A DNA stretch of 64,000 bases, from positions 38,924 to 102,923 of the forward strand of contig JAIBJM010000005.1 in NCBI GenBank assembly GCA_020029535.1. Direction: 5' to 3'. Below the pieces are notes generated by a model. That model was not told where the DNA came from and did not search any database. It saw only the letters and a list, made by a program, of their open reading frames with translations. The first letter of the stretch is position 1, and each line of letters starts with the position of its first letter. The stretch is from Gammaproteobacteria bacterium. GTDB taxonomy: Bacteria > Pseudomonadota > Gammaproteobacteria > Steroidobacterales > Steroidobacteraceae. The position numbers and the translations under genes were made by a program. This document shows positions 41,676 to 50,803 of this stretch, piece by piece.

Positions 41676-42881
41676 TCAGATCCTGGCCTGCACGGCCGCG
41701 CCCCAGGTCGTGCGCCAGCGGCGCTTGACGGCCGTGAGCCCCACCAGCGCAAACAGCGCCAGCGCCGCGAAGATGAAGAACCCGTTCTGGTAGCTGCCGG
41801 TCAGCTGCCGCGCCAGCCCGAGACTGGATGCGAGGTAGAAGCCGCCGACGCCGCCTGCCATGCCCACCAGCCCGGTCATCACGCCGATCTCGTCGCGGAA
41901 CCGCTGCGGCACCAGCTGGAAGATGGCGCCGTTGCAGACGCCCATCGCCAGCATGGCGACCGCGAACACGGCCAGTGCCGACACGGCCGTCGGCAGTCCG
42001 ACACCAACCACCGCCAGCGCCGCGGCGGCTACGACGTACATGATCGACAGCGAGCGGATGCCGCCGATGCGATCGGCCATCGCGCCGCCCAGCGGACGTA
42101 CGAAGGAGCCGGCAAACACGCAAGCTGCTGTGAAGTAGCCGGCCCTGACGGTGCCCAGACCGAACTGGTCGTTGAAATAAATGGTGAGCGACGAGGCCAG
42201 ACCGACGAAACCGCCGAACGACACGGCGTAGAAGAACATGAACCACCACGCGTCGCTGCTGGCCAGCGGCTGCAGATAGGCCTTGAACGGCTTCGGTGGC
42301 GGAGTGTTCGGACTGTCCTTGGCGCAGAACAGATAGACCACAAAGGCCACCAGCAGCGGCAGCACCGCCAGGCCCAGCACGTTGCGCCAGCCGAAGGCCA
42401 GCGCCAGCGCCGGCGCGAACAGCGCGGCCAGTGCGGTGCCGGAATTGCCGGCGCCGGCGATGCCGAGCGCCGTGCCCTGGTACTGCGGCGGATACCAGCG
42501 TGAAGCCAGCGGCAGCGCCACCGCAAAGGAAGCTCCGGCCACGCCCAGCAACACACCCAGCAGCAGGATGCCGCCATAGCTGTCAATGCCGAGGAACCAG
42601 GCCGTCCCCAGACCCAGCATCACGATGATCTGACCGATGATGCCCGTCATGCGCGGTTTGATGTGATCGACCAGCAGGCCATTGACGATGCGCAGCAGCG
42701 CACCGGACAGTACCGGCACCGCCACCATCAAGCCCTTCTGTGCTGCATTCAGGTGCAGTTCGCGGGCAATATCCACGCCCAACGGACCGAGCAGCACCCA
42801 GACCATGAAACTTAGGTCAAAATAGAGAAAGGCCGCAAACAGAGTGGGACGATGCCCTGCTTTCCAGAATCCAGAATCCAT
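41676..42881 (-). CDS. narK: Nitrate/nitrite transporter, NarK/NasA-type MFS
   Basis: 401 residues with 12 membrane segments. The nitrate signature appears as GIAGAGNSGTALAALFAPALA near residue 130, with a second Gly-rich block GLVGMAGGVGGFYLASSLGL near residue 350. These line the nitrate path in NarK. It carries nitrate across the inner membrane. The start ATG at 42881 begins MDSGFWKAGHRPTLFAAF, and a near-perfect sigma-54 promoter lies 32 bases upstream. The longer frame to 43046 lies in the divergent kinase gene. It is the first gene of the narK-nasT-nasS-nirB-NirD fusion-nasA operon. Confidence 0.93.
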   Translation of the reverse strand: MDSGFWKAGHRPTLFAAFLYFDLSFMVWVLLGPLGVDIARELHLNAAQKGLMVAVPVLSGALLRIVNGLLVDHIKPRMTGIIGQIIVMLGLGTAWFLGIDSYGGILLLGVLLGVAGASFAVALPLASRWYPPQYQGTALGIAGAGNSGTALAALFAPALALAFGWRNVLGLAVLPLLVAFVVYLFCAKDSPNTPPPKPFKAYLQPLASSDAWWFMFFYAVSFGGFVGLASSLTIYFNDQFGLGTVRAGYFTAACVFAGSFVRPLGGAMADRIGGIRSLSIMYVVAAAALAVVGVGLPTAVSALAVFAVAMLAMGVCNGAIFQLVPQRFRDEIGVMTGLVGMAGGVGGFYLASSLGLARQLTGSYQNGFFIFAALALFALVGLTAVKRRWRTTWGAAVQARI

Positions 42882-42912
42882 TTGTGCACTCGTGTGGTTC
42901 AGTCCCGGTCTG

Positions 42913-42930
42913 ATAGCAAGGCATGTGCCA
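42913..42930 (-). promoter_or_regulatory. Sigma-54 promoter of the narK operon
   Basis: On the minus strand the sequence is TGGCACATGCCTTGCTAT: GG and GC lie 10 bases apart, as in the -24/-12 consensus TGGCAC-N5-TTGCW. The narK ATG at 42881 would have a leader of about 20 bases. Nitrogen control through NtrC is likely. An inverted GGTGCA-N14-TGCACC at 42942-42967 lies immediately upstream, too close to be a usual NtrC enhancer. Confidence 0.85.
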
Positions 42931-43032
42931 TGCGCCGACGCGGTGCAAGCACTTGAATTCCTGCACCTTTGATCAGCACGGCCATCGGCGGCTGCGGCGT
43001 AGTGGTGCAATCTCCTGCATCGGCGCACCAAC

Positions 43033-44745
43033 ATGAACGAACCCAATCGTCAATTGCTGTTGCGGGCCGGAGCAGCCAGCGAAACCGGCCGCCGCAGCAT
43101 CAATCACGATCGCATTGCTTTCTGCTGTGGGCCAGCGCACCAGATGCAACGACAGGGACAACTCGCGCTGATTGCCGACGGCATGGGCGAGGATCGCGCC
43201 GGCGGCGTGGCCGCCACACTCTGCGCGCGCGACTTCGTCGACGGCTTCTACACAGCGAGTCCGACGCGCGGCGTGCACCAATCGGCGCTGCAGATCATGG
43301 GCGCGATCAATGCCTGGCTGCACGCCCAGTCGAACGCCGACGCGACGCTGGCGCATGCCGCCAGCACTTTTTCGGCGCTGATATTGCGCGGACGTACCGC
43401 CCACGTGCTGCACGTGGGCGATACGCGCATCTATCGCCTCGGGGAAGGACAACTGTCCCGGCTGACCACCGACCACACGCATTCGCAACCGGACCTGCGA
43501 CACGTGCTGTATCGGGCGGTCGGACTCGAACCGGCGCTGCGGCTCGACTATCACAGCGTGCACCTGCGCGAGCACGACCGGTTCCTGCTGTGCAGCGATG
43601 GTGTGCATGGCGCGCTGGGCGATGCACGCCTGCACCAGCTGCTGCAGTTGCGCAATGCGCCGGAGGAAGACTGCGAGCGCATTGTGCGGGCGGCGCTCGA
43701 CGCCGGCAGCAATGACAATGTTTCCGCGTTGATCGTCGATGTGCTGGTGCTGCCGGAAGCGCAGGCCCATGAACTGCTCGAGGGTATCGCGGCGCTGCCA
43801 CTGAAAGCCTTGCCTGCGGCAGGCGCGATCATCGATGGCTTTCGCATCGACGCCCAGCTGGCGGCCGGACGCTACAGCCATCTGTATCGGGCGGTCGACA
43901 CGGCCGGCGGCCGTGAAGTCGTGCTGAAATTTCCGCAGCCCAGCGTGACGGCAGCGTCGATCTATCACCAGGCCTTCGTGCGCGAGGCCTGGGTGGCAGC
44001 ACGTGTACGCAGCCCCTTTGTCGGCGAAGTCATCGAACTGGATCCCAACCGGCAGTCGCAGCTCTACTCAGTGCTGCCTTACTATGCCGGTGAGACGCTG
44101 GAACAGCGGCTGCGACGGAGCCCGCCGATGGATCTGGAGGAAGGCGGCCGCATCGCGTTGTGCCTGGGCCGCGCACTGACTGCGCTGCATCGCGCCGGCA
44201 TCGTGCATCGGGATGTCAAGCCGGACAATGTGATGCTGTGCGCCGACGGCGGGCTCAAGCTGATCGACCTGGGTGTCGCGCGGCTGCCGCGCATGGAAGA
44301 GTTCCCTGCGGCCGACATTCCCGGCACGCCGAGCTACATGGCGCCCGAGCTGTTCCACGGTGCGGCGGGCGACGAATGTTCCGACCAGTTTGCCGTCGGT
44401 GTCACGCTGTACCGCATGTTCACCGGGCATTATCCCTATGGCGAAGTCGAGCCGTTTTCGCGGCCGCGTTTCGGCACGCCCGCTCCGCTGACCCGGTATC
44501 GCCCCGACCTGCCGGCCTGGCTCGATCACCTGCTGGCCCGTGCCATTCATGTCGACCCGTCACAGCGGTTCGGCGATCTGATCGAATTCACGCTCGAGCT
44601 GGATGGGGCACTGGCCCGCGGCCAGCAGATCGTGACGCGGCAAAGCTCGCTGTATGAGCGCAATCCACTGCTGTTCTGGAAGCTGACGTCGCTGCTGCTG
44701 CTGATTGCGCTGGTGATCTCGCTGGCGACGGCGCATGGTCCGTAG
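43033..44745 (+). CDS. PP2C phosphatase-Ser/Thr kinase fusion, membrane-anchored
   Basis: 570 residues. Residues 1-245 are a PP2C-type phosphatase (INHDRIAFC, LIADGMGEDRAGGVAA, LHVGDTRIYRL, LLCSDGVHGAL, SNDNVSALIVD). Residues 270-530 are a Hanks-type kinase (YRAVDTAGGREVVLKF, the catalytic IVHRDVKPDNVML, the metal loop LIDLGVARL with DLG for DFG, PGTPSYMAPELF, FAVGVTLYRMFTGHYPYGE). A single C-terminal membrane helix (LLFWKLTSLLLLIALVISLA) anchors it with the catalytic parts in the cytoplasm. It is divergent from narK and shares its control region, so reversible phosphorylation of the nitrate system or its transport is plausible but not shown. Key residues look intact. Confidence 0.9.
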   Translation: MNEPNRQLLLRAGAASETGRRSINHDRIAFCCGPAHQMQRQGQLALIADGMGEDRAGGVAATLCARDFVDGFYTASPTRGVHQSALQIMGAINAWLHAQSNADATLAHAASTFSALILRGRTAHVLHVGDTRIYRLGEGQLSRLTTDHTHSQPDLRHVLYRAVGLEPALRLDYHSVHLREHDRFLLCSDGVHGALGDARLHQLLQLRNAPEEDCERIVRAALDAGSNDNVSALIVDVLVLPEAQAHELLEGIAALPLKALPAAGAIIDGFRIDAQLAAGRYSHLYRAVDTAGGREVVLKFPQPSVTAASIYHQAFVREAWVAARVRSPFVGEVIELDPNRQSQLYSVLPYYAGETLEQRLRRSPPMDLEEGGRIALCLGRALTALHRAGIVHRDVKPDNVMLCADGGLKLIDLGVARLPRMEEFPAADIPGTPSYMAPELFHGAAGDECSDQFAVGVTLYRMFTGHYPYGEVEPFSRPRFGTPAPLTRYRPDLPAWLDHLLARAIHVDPSQRFGDLIEFTLELDGALARGQQIVTRQSSLYERNPLLFWKLTSLLLLIALVISLATAHGP

Positions 44746-44793
44746 AACGTCGGGAGCACCGACCATGCGCCGCCGCGCCGCGCAATCAATGTA

Positions 44794-46059
44794 TCAGTAC
44801 GCGTACTCCAGCTGTGCCCAGAACTTCTTCGTGTCGCGCGCCACTGCCGTTGGCGTGGTCGCATCGGCCTGGTAGTCGGCATATTTGAGCGTGCCGGTGA
44901 AGCGCCCGTACTTGGCCGCCAGCGACAGATTCCATTCGTCACCATAGTCGCCCGACACACGCTCCGGCTCGTACTGGTGGTAAGCGGCGACCAGCGTAAC
45001 GGTATCGAACGGACCCACGCCCTTGGTCAGCCAGGTGAATTGGCCGTAGCGATCGTCGATGCCATTGGCCGGCGTGGTCAGGAACTTGTCGGCCCAGCCC
45101 TGGAAACGATGCAGCGTGGCCAGCGGCGTGGAGAAGCCGATCACGCCATCGCCTTCCAGCACCTCATTTCCCAGCAGCACGGCAAACTGGCGCCAGGTGG
45201 CGCTCAGTTCCAGCAGCTGGTAGTCGTTGTCGATGGTCAGCGGATTGGCGCCAGTGTCGCTCTGCGTGGCCCACGAAGCGGTGTAGCCGACGCGGATGCG
45301 TCCCACCGGCCGCTCGCCGGCAAAACGCACACCATAGGTCGAGGTTGATACACGCGCCGGATTCGACCCAGCCGCCACCGTGGTGATCGGATCGAAGTCC
45401 AGCACATAGGTAAAGCCGGTGAGCTTGCCCACCTTGAACGGGTACGCGGCGTTACCGTAGTAGCTCTTGCCCCGATACGGACTCTGCGGCGAATCGTCGC
45501 CAAATATGCGATTCACATTGCGCAGGTAGCCGACATCCAGCACCAGCTTGGCGATACTGCGATTGACAATGCGCAGCGCATCGTAGGTCTGCTCATTCTG
45601 CCGCCAGCCCACGTTGCCGATGAAGCGCGTGTCATCGAGGAGGATACGCTGCCGACCCAGCGTGATCGTGGTACCAGTGATGGAGGTATTGGTCAGCTGC
45701 AGCCGGTTCAGCTCGCTGCCCTTGGGATCGGGCACCAGCGGATAGGTGGCATGCAGGCCCGGTACCGAAGGGTCTTCACGATACTGATCCTGCAGCGCGC
45801 CCACCGCCTCGATCTCGGCCAGCAGGGCGGTATTCCACGCCTTGCCGGTTTCGAAGCCCAGGCGCAGTCGCACCGTGTTGGCGTTGGCGTGATTCAGCGC
45901 CGGCGTGGCCAGCTGATCGACGTATTCATAGCGCCAGCGCACATCCACCAGCGGTTTGGCCTCACTGAAGGCGCCACTCAGCGGATTTTCCGCCTGCGCC
46001 GTCCCGGTCAGGGCAGCGGTCATCAGCATCGCCGCGCCTAAAACATGCTTCTCTCTCAT
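44794..46059 (-). CDS. Alginate-export-family outer-membrane porin
   Basis: 421 residues with a signal peptide (HVLGAAMLMTAALTGTAQA) and a mature beta-barrel: repeated 8-12-residue amphipathic strands (VDVRWRYEYVDQL, VRLRLGFETGKAWNTALLAEI, TYGVRFAGERPVGRIRVGY) and a terminal KKFWAQLEYAY ending in aromatic. The pattern resembles the Alginate_exp/AlgE group, now often found as general anion porins. It is last in the nrtA-nrtB-nrtCD operon, so passage of nitrate or nitrite through the outer membrane is the natural suggestion. The start has AGGA six bases upstream and follows nrtCD after 44 bases. The gap to the convergent kinase gene is 48 bases, with no clear terminator. Confidence 0.8.
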   Translation of the reverse strand: MREKHVLGAAMLMTAALTGTAQAENPLSGAFSEAKPLVDVRWRYEYVDQLATPALNHANANTVRLRLGFETGKAWNTALLAEIEAVGALQDQYREDPSVPGLHATYPLVPDPKGSELNRLQLTNTSITGTTITLGRQRILLDDTRFIGNVGWRQNEQTYDALRIVNRSIAKLVLDVGYLRNVNRIFGDDSPQSPYRGKSYYGNAAYPFKVGKLTGFTYVLDFDPITTVAAGSNPARVSTSTYGVRFAGERPVGRIRVGYTASWATQSDTGANPLTIDNDYQLLELSATWRQFAVLLGNEVLEGDGVIGFSTPLATLHRFQGWADKFLTTPANGIDDRYGQFTWLTKGVGPFDTVTLVAAYHQYEPERVSGDYGDEWNLSLAAKYGRFTGTLKYADYQADATTPTAVARDTKKFWAQLEYAY

Positions 46060-46103
46060 TCGTCCTCCCAGTACGTACCCTCCCCCCGGTTTGGTTGATC
46101 GGT

Positions 46104-47780
46104 TCAGGCGGCCTTTTTCGGCTTCTCGCATTCTTCAAGAAACTGCAGCAACTCTTCGCGATATTCGTAATAGCGTGGATGTTCGAGCAGCGCCTTGCGG
46201 CTGCGCGGGCGCGGCAGATCCACCGGCATTACGCGGCCAATGCGCGCACGCGGGCCGTTGGTCATCATCACCACGCGGTCCGCCAGCAGGATGGCCTCGT
46301 CCACATCGTGCGTGACGCAGATCGTGGTCACCTTGCTGCGCTTCCACACTTCCATCAGCACGGCCTGCAGCTCCCAGCGCGTCAGCGCATCGAGCATGCC
46401 GAACGGCTCATCCAGCAGCAGGAGCTTCGGCGACAGCGCGAAGGCGCGCGCCAGACCCACGCGTTGGCGCATGCCGTTGGACAGCTCGCTGGCGCGACGG
46501 TCCAGCGAGTCGCCAAGACCCACGCGCGCCAGGTAGTACTCGGAAATGTCGCGCCGCTCACGCTCGCTGATGTGCGGATAGACCCGGCTCACGCCCATAG
46601 CCACGTTCTGCCGCGCCGTCAACCACGGCAGCAGGCTGGGCGACTGGAACACCACGCCGCGATCGGGACCGGCGGCGATCACCTCGCGACCATCGAGCAC
46701 GATGCCGCCGCTGGAAAGCTCGGTCAGCCCCGCCACCATCGACAACACCGTCGACTTGCCGCAGCCCGAGTGCCCGATCAGCGAGATGAACTCGCCCTTG
46801 CGCAGGTCCAGATTGAAACGATCGACCACCGTCAACGGACCGGAGGGGGTCGGGAAAGTCTTCACTACGTCGTAGAACTCGACGTATTTGTCGGGGTTCT
46901 GTGCCGGCCGGTCGGGCGCGGCAGCGCGCACGGCGCGCGGCAGGAATTCACTGGAAGTGATGGGCACGACATCGGGCAGCACCACGCGCGGATCGGAGGC
47001 CGGCCGCTCATTGCCGATTTCCATCAGGTACTGCGTGATCTCGGCGCGCAGCCGGCGGTAGCGCTCATCGTGATTGACCGCGGCGCGATCGCGCGGCCGC
47101 GGCAGATCGACCTTGAACTCCCGCCCGAGTATGGCGCCGGGGCCGGTGGTCAGCGGAATGATGCGGTCGGCCAGCAACAGCGCCTCGTCCACGTCATTGG
47201 TGACCAGCACCACGGTCTTGCGCTGCTTCTCCCACAGCGCTTCGATTTCATCCTGCAGCCGCGCGCGGGTCAGCGCATCCAGCGCCGACAGCGGCTCATC
47301 CAGCAGCAGGATTTCCGGATCCATGGCCAGTGCCCGCGCCACCGAGACGCGCTGGCGCATGCCGCCGGACAATTCGGCCGGCCGCCGCGTCGCCGCGTGC
47401 GACAGACCCACCATGTCGATGTAGCGCTGCACCTGCTGCGCGCGCTGCTGCGCGCTCCATTTCGGGAATACCGCATCCACAGCCAGCGCGATATTGCCGG
47501 CCACGGTCAGCCAGGGCATCAGCGAGTAGCTCTGGAACACCACACCACGATCGGGACCGGCGCCGGTCACCGGCTTGCCGCGCAGCGTGATGCTGCCGGA
47601 GTCGGGCCGCACCAGCCCGGCGATGCTGGAGATCAGCGTGGTCTTGCCACTGCCCGAGAAGCCGATGATGGCGACGAACTCGCCCTCCTCGATGCGCAGG
47701 TCAATGCCGCCCAGCACCTCGCGCCGGGCTGCGCCCTCGCCGTATCCCTTGCAAACACCCTGCAGTTCCAGCAATGCCAT
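46104..47780 (-). CDS. Nitrate ABC transporter, fused ATPase (NrtC/NrtD-like)
   Basis: 558 residues with two complete ATPase modules and no solute-binding domain. Module 1 (about 1-250) has Walker [12 protein letters not shown], signature [15 protein letters not shown] and Walker [13 protein letters not shown]. Module 2 (about 285-545) has Walker [12 protein letters not shown], signature [15 protein letters not shown] and Walker [13 protein letters not shown]. In cyanobacterial NrtC, a solute-binding domain is fused to the ATPase; here two ATPases are fused instead. It powers nitrate uptake with NrtB and NrtA. It lies eight bases downstream of nrtB and 44 upstream of the porin. Confidence 0.88.
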   Translation of the reverse strand: MALLELQGVCKGYGEGAARREVLGGIDLRIEEGEFVAIIGFSGSGKTTLISSIAGLVRPDSGSITLRGKPVTGAGPDRGVVFQSYSLMPWLTVAGNIALAVDAVFPKWSAQQRAQQVQRYIDMVGLSHAATRRPAELSGGMRQRVSVARALAMDPEILLLDEPLSALDALTRARLQDEIEALWEKQRKTVVLVTNDVDEALLLADRIIPLTTGPGAILGREFKVDLPRPRDRAAVNHDERYRRLRAEITQYLMEIGNERPASDPRVVLPDVVPITSSEFLPRAVRAAAPDRPAQNPDKYVEFYDVVKTFPTPSGPLTVVDRFNLDLRKGEFISLIGHSGCGKSTVLSMVAGLTELSSGGIVLDGREVIAAGPDRGVVFQSPSLLPWLTARQNVAMGVSRVYPHISERERRDISEYYLARVGLGDSLDRRASELSNGMRQRVGLARAFALSPKLLLLDEPFGMLDALTRWELQAVLMEVWKRSKVTTICVTHDVDEAILLADRVVMMTNGPRARIGRVMPVDLPRPRSRKALLEHPRYYEYREELLQFLEECEKPKKAA

Positions 47781-47788
47781 GGTGATTC

Positions 47789-48850
47789 CTAGCGACGTTC
47801 GCTGAAATTGGTGAGGCTCTGCAGACCCAGCATGAGGCGGTCGAGCAGGAAGCCGATGATGCCGATGGTGAACACCGCGAGCATGATGCGGGCCAGCGAA
47901 TCGCTGCTGCCGTTCTGGAATTCATCCCAGACGAACTTGCCGAGACCCGGGTTCTGCGCCAGCATCTCGGCCGCGATCAGCACCATCCAGCCCACGCCCA
48001 GCGACAGCCGCATGCCGGTGAAGATCAGCGGCAGGCTGGAAGGCAGCACCAGCTTGAACAGCTTGGTGCTCCAGCCGAGCTTGAGCACCCTGGACACATT
48101 CATCAGATCCTTGTCGATCGAGGCCACACCCAGCGAGGTGTTGATCACCGTCGGCCACAGCGAACACAGCGCCACCGTGATGGCCGAGATCAGGTACGAC
48201 TTTTCGAACATGGGCTCGGCGGACACATACAGCGCGCTGACGGTGATGGTCACCAGCGGCAGCCAGGCCAGCGGCGACACCGGCTTGAAGATCTGGATGA
48301 AGGGGTTGATGGCCGCATTGAAGGTGCGGCTCAGTCCGCACAGGATGCCGATGGGTACTGCAATCAGTGTGGCCAGCAAAAAGCCCATGAACACCGTGCT
48401 CAGGCTGGTCAGGATCTGGTCCATATAGGTGGGCTTGCCGGTGTAGGGGCGTACCACGATTTCCGCGGTCGGATCTTCGGCCAGCCGTTCGGCATTGCGC
48501 TGCTGCTGGCGCTGATGGAACGCCGCTTCACGTTCACGCTCGGACTGGTACTCGCCCCACAACGCGCCCACTTGGGACCATACCGCCACCGGCCCCGGAA
48601 TCCGCCCCAGACTGGTCTCGATGCGCGAGGCGGCCTGGCTCCACAGGCCCAGAAACACCAGCATCGCGATCAGCGGTACCCCGACACTGCGCCACAGCAC
48701 CGGCAGCGTCAGCAGCGTCCGCGTGCGCAGCCAGGCTGGCACGCGCGATGCCGGTGGTGGCTCAGGGGCTGCAGACGGAGTCGCAGCAGCAGCGGGCGTG
48801 GCTGGGCTTGTGGATTGAGCAGTCATCAATGTCTTCGCAGCATTGCTCAT
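47789..48850 (-). CDS. nrtB: Nitrate ABC transporter permease
   Basis: 353 residues. A Pro/Ala-rich cytoplasmic N-terminus (about 1-35) precedes six membrane helices. The BPD-type permease domain is C-terminal, with the EAA-like loop in [19 protein letters not shown] near residue 245 and [21 protein letters not shown]. An unusual charged insert between the first helix and the permease core ([20 protein letters not shown], about 95-115) distinguishes it from cyanobacterial NrtB. The ATG at 48850 overlaps the nrtA stop (TGATG). Confidence 0.88.
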   Translation of the reverse strand: MSNAAKTLMTAQSTSPATPAAAATPSAAPEPPPASRVPAWLRTRTLLTLPVLWRSVGVPLIAMLVFLGLWSQAASRIETSLGRIPGPVAVWSQVGALWGEYQSEREREAAFHQRQQQRNAERLAEDPTAEIVVRPYTGKPTYMDQILTSLSTVFMGFLLATLIAVPIGILCGLSRTFNAAINPFIQIFKPVSPLAWLPLVTITVSALYVSAEPMFEKSYLISAITVALCSLWPTVINTSLGVASIDKDLMNVSRVLKLGWSTKLFKLVLPSSLPLIFTGMRLSLGVGWMVLIAAEMLAQNPGLGKFVWDEFQNGSSDSLARIMLAVFTIGIIGFLLDRLMLGLQSLTNFSERR

Positions 48851-50208
48851 CAACTACCTGCCTTCTGGCTGCCCTTCAGGCCGATCTTCAGCTTCTCGAT
48901 GTAGGCGTTGGGCTGACGGCCGTCATATTCGATGCCGTCGATGAAGTCCTTGCTCGGTGCGCGGAAACCGTCGTTGCCGAAAGGAAAGTCCTCTTTCTTC
49001 GCCTTGCCGTCATCGATCAACAGCTGCGCAGCCTTCAGATAAATGTCGGGCCGGTAGACCTTCTTCGCAGTGTCGAGGTACCAGCTGTCAGGACGGGCGT
49101 CTTCGATCTGCCCCCAGCGGCGCATCTGCGTCAGATACCAGATGGCGTCGCTGTAGTACGGATAGGTGGCGTTGTAGCGGAAGAACACGTTGAAGTCGGG
49201 CAATGGGCGCTTGTCGCCTTTGCCGTACTCGAAGGTGCCGGTCATGCTGTTGCCGATGATGCGTGCGTCGGCGCCGACATATTCGGAGCGCGATAGAATC
49301 TGCACGGCCTCGTTGCGGTTCGCACCGTTCTTTGCGTCAAGCCAGATCGCCGCGCGGATCAGCGCCTTGACCAGGGCCAGATGCGTGTTCGGATATTTCT
49401 CTGCCCAGGCAGCGGTCACGCCGAAGACCTTTTCCGGATTGTTTTTCCAGATTTCGTAGTCGGTGATCACCGGCACACCGACATTCTTGGCGATCGCCTG
49501 CTGATTCCACGGTTCACCGACGCAATAGCCATTGATCGTTCCTGCTTCAAGCGTTGCGGGCATTTGCGGCGGCGGTGTCACGGACAGCAGCACATCCGCT
49601 TTGGTCCGTCCGGTGACGTCAGTACTGGAGTAGTAACCCGGATTCAAGCCACCCGCCGCCAGCCAGTAGCGCAGTTCGTAGTTGTGCGTGGAAACAGGAA
49701 AGACCATGCCCATCTTGAATTGCTTGCCTTGCGCCTTGAATTCGGCGACTACGGGCTTGAGTGCATCGGCCTTGATCGGATGTTGCGGCTTTCCGTCTGC
49801 TCCATTGGGGATGTTCGCCTTCATCTTCGACCACACTTCATTCGAAACGGTGATCGCATTGCCGTTCAAATCCATGCTGAAGGCGGTAATGACATCGGAC
49901 TTCGTGCCGATGCCGATGGTCGCACCGAGCGGCTGGCCGGCCAGCATGTGCGCGCCGTCGAGCTCGCGGCTGATGACGCGATCCAGCAGCACCTTCCAGT
50001 TGGACTGCGCTTCCAGCGTGACGTACAGTCCTTCGTCTTCGAAGAAGCCCTTCTCGTAGGCGATGGCCAGTGGCGCCATGTCTGTAAGCTTGATGAAGCC
50101 CAGTTTGACCTGCTCCTTTTCAAGCTTCAGCGGCTTGGCCATGCCGGCCAGCGGAATCGACGCCAGCACCAGCGTCAGGGCAAGAGCGGAACGAATACTG
50201 CGAACCAT
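48850..50208 (-). CDS. nrtA: Nitrate ABC transporter, periplasmic binding protein
   Basis: 452 residues with a signal peptide ([20 protein letters not shown]). The NrtA/CmpA fold is clear: [56 protein letters not shown] and [13 protein letters not shown], the last two being nitrate-site segments. It captures nitrate in the periplasm. The ATG at 50208 has GGAGG eight bases upstream. It is first of the nrtA-nrtB-nrtCD-porin operon and has a sigma-54 promoter and an attenuator leader. Confidence 0.93.
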   Translation of the reverse strand: MVRSIRSALALTLVLASIPLAGMAKPLKLEKEQVKLGFIKLTDMAPLAIAYEKGFFEDEGLYVTLEAQSNWKVLLDRVISRELDGAHMLAGQPLGATIGIGTKSDVITAFSMDLNGNAITVSNEVWSKMKANIPNGADGKPQHPIKADALKPVVAEFKAQGKQFKMGMVFPVSTHNYELRYWLAAGGLNPGYYSSTDVTGRTKADVLLSVTPPPQMPATLEAGTINGYCVGEPWNQQAIAKNVGVPVITDYEIWKNNPEKVFGVTAAWAEKYPNTHLALVKALIRAAIWLDAKNGANRNEAVQILSRSEYVGADARIIGNSMTGTFEYGKGDKRPLPDFNVFFRYNATYPYYSDAIWYLTQMRRWGQIEDARPDSWYLDTAKKVYRPDIYLKAAQLLIDDGKAKKEDFPFGNDGFRAPSKDFIDGIEYDGRQPNAYIEKLKIGLKGSQKAGS

Positions 50209-50224
50209 TGCGAACCTCCGGGGC

Positions 50225-50342
50225 AAAAAAAAACGCTGCCGACATTCAGCGCCTGGTGCGGGGGGTGTGCACGAGCGCTACTGCCGGCAGCGTTGCCGAT
50301 GGCCCAACTGCGGGCCGTCACCAGAATTCCAGAGGAAGTCTG
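50225..50342 (-). promoter_or_regulatory. Attenuator leader of nrtA: two hairpins and an intrinsic terminator
   Basis: On the minus strand, right after the predicted transcription start: hairpin CAGA-c-TTCC-TCT-GGAA-t-TCTG (50342-50322), hairpin GGCCC-GCAGTT-GGGCC with a six-base loop (50316-50301), then AACGCTGCCG...CGGCAGCGTT (50294-50232) and nine T (50233-50225). The order is the same as before nirB, and both leaders share GGCAACGC(C/T)GCCG at the terminator's 5' arm. This fits control by NasT. Confidence 0.8.
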
Positions 50343-50355
50343 TTGCTGTGATCAG

Positions 50356-50371
50356 TGCAATGGCCGTGCCA
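50356..50371 (-). promoter_or_regulatory. Sigma-54 promoter of the nrtA operon
   Basis: The minus-strand sequence TGGCACGGCCATTGCA fits the sigma-54 consensus (TGGCACG-N4-TTGCW), with GG and GC 10 bases apart. The predicted start (about 50345) is immediately before the first leader hairpin. A partial NtrC-like site, TGCAC-N5-GTGTT (50498-50484), lies about 113 bases upstream. Confidence 0.88.
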
Positions 50372-50803
50372 GCAGCGCGGCCCGCGAATAGTTGGTTAGA
50401 GAAAATGCAGCGGCATCAGCTGCTTAGGAGATGATTGGGAGGCTTTACCCCCGCGCAGCGCGCACGTCGGGCCGCATTGTCAAAACACTTTGTGTGCAGC
50501 CAACTGCATCTCGTCCTGCCTTGGGCACAGATATGGGGCAATGACGTCAGTGCAGCGGACGTCGCACAGCAAAACGCCGGCTCTCTCCGCCAACTTCCAC
50601 GGATAGAAGGCGGATTCGCGCCCGAATGGCGCCTGCCTTATCGTCACCGGGTGACGCGGCGGAAGCAGGAGACGAGCAAGTATGAACAGGTATCAGATTA
50701 CCTTCTTCACACAGCAGGGCCGGCGCGTGCACGGCCAGCCTGCCCCTCTCCGTCGCATTCCCGGAATGCTCCCATCGGGTCCCGACTTCGCTAAAGTCAG
50801 CGG
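50372..50803 (+). other. Gene-free stretch between nrtA promoter and otsB
   Basis: 432 bases. The minus strand near 50484-50498 carries a possible NtrC site. A 119-codon open frame (50435-50794, plus) spans most of it; its product has no signal peptide or recognisable domain and no ribosome-binding site better than chance, so I do not call it a gene. A TAAAGT at 50792-50797 could be a -10 box for the otsB gene, six bases from its ATG, but no good -35 accompanies it. Confidence 0.4.

Noticed and set aside
40602..42503. 633-codon plus-strand open frame
   Set aside because: Antisense to nasS, nasT and narK; no recognisable motif.
42942..42967. GGTGCA-N14-TGCACC as an NtrC enhancer for narK
   Set aside because: The arms face the wrong way for the NtrC consensus and the site lies only about 12 bases from the sigma-54 -24 box.
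50435..50794. 119-codon plus-strand open frame in the nrtA-otsB gap
   Set aside because: No recognisable domain, no ribosome-binding site, overlaps regulatory sequence; cannot be supported as a gene.
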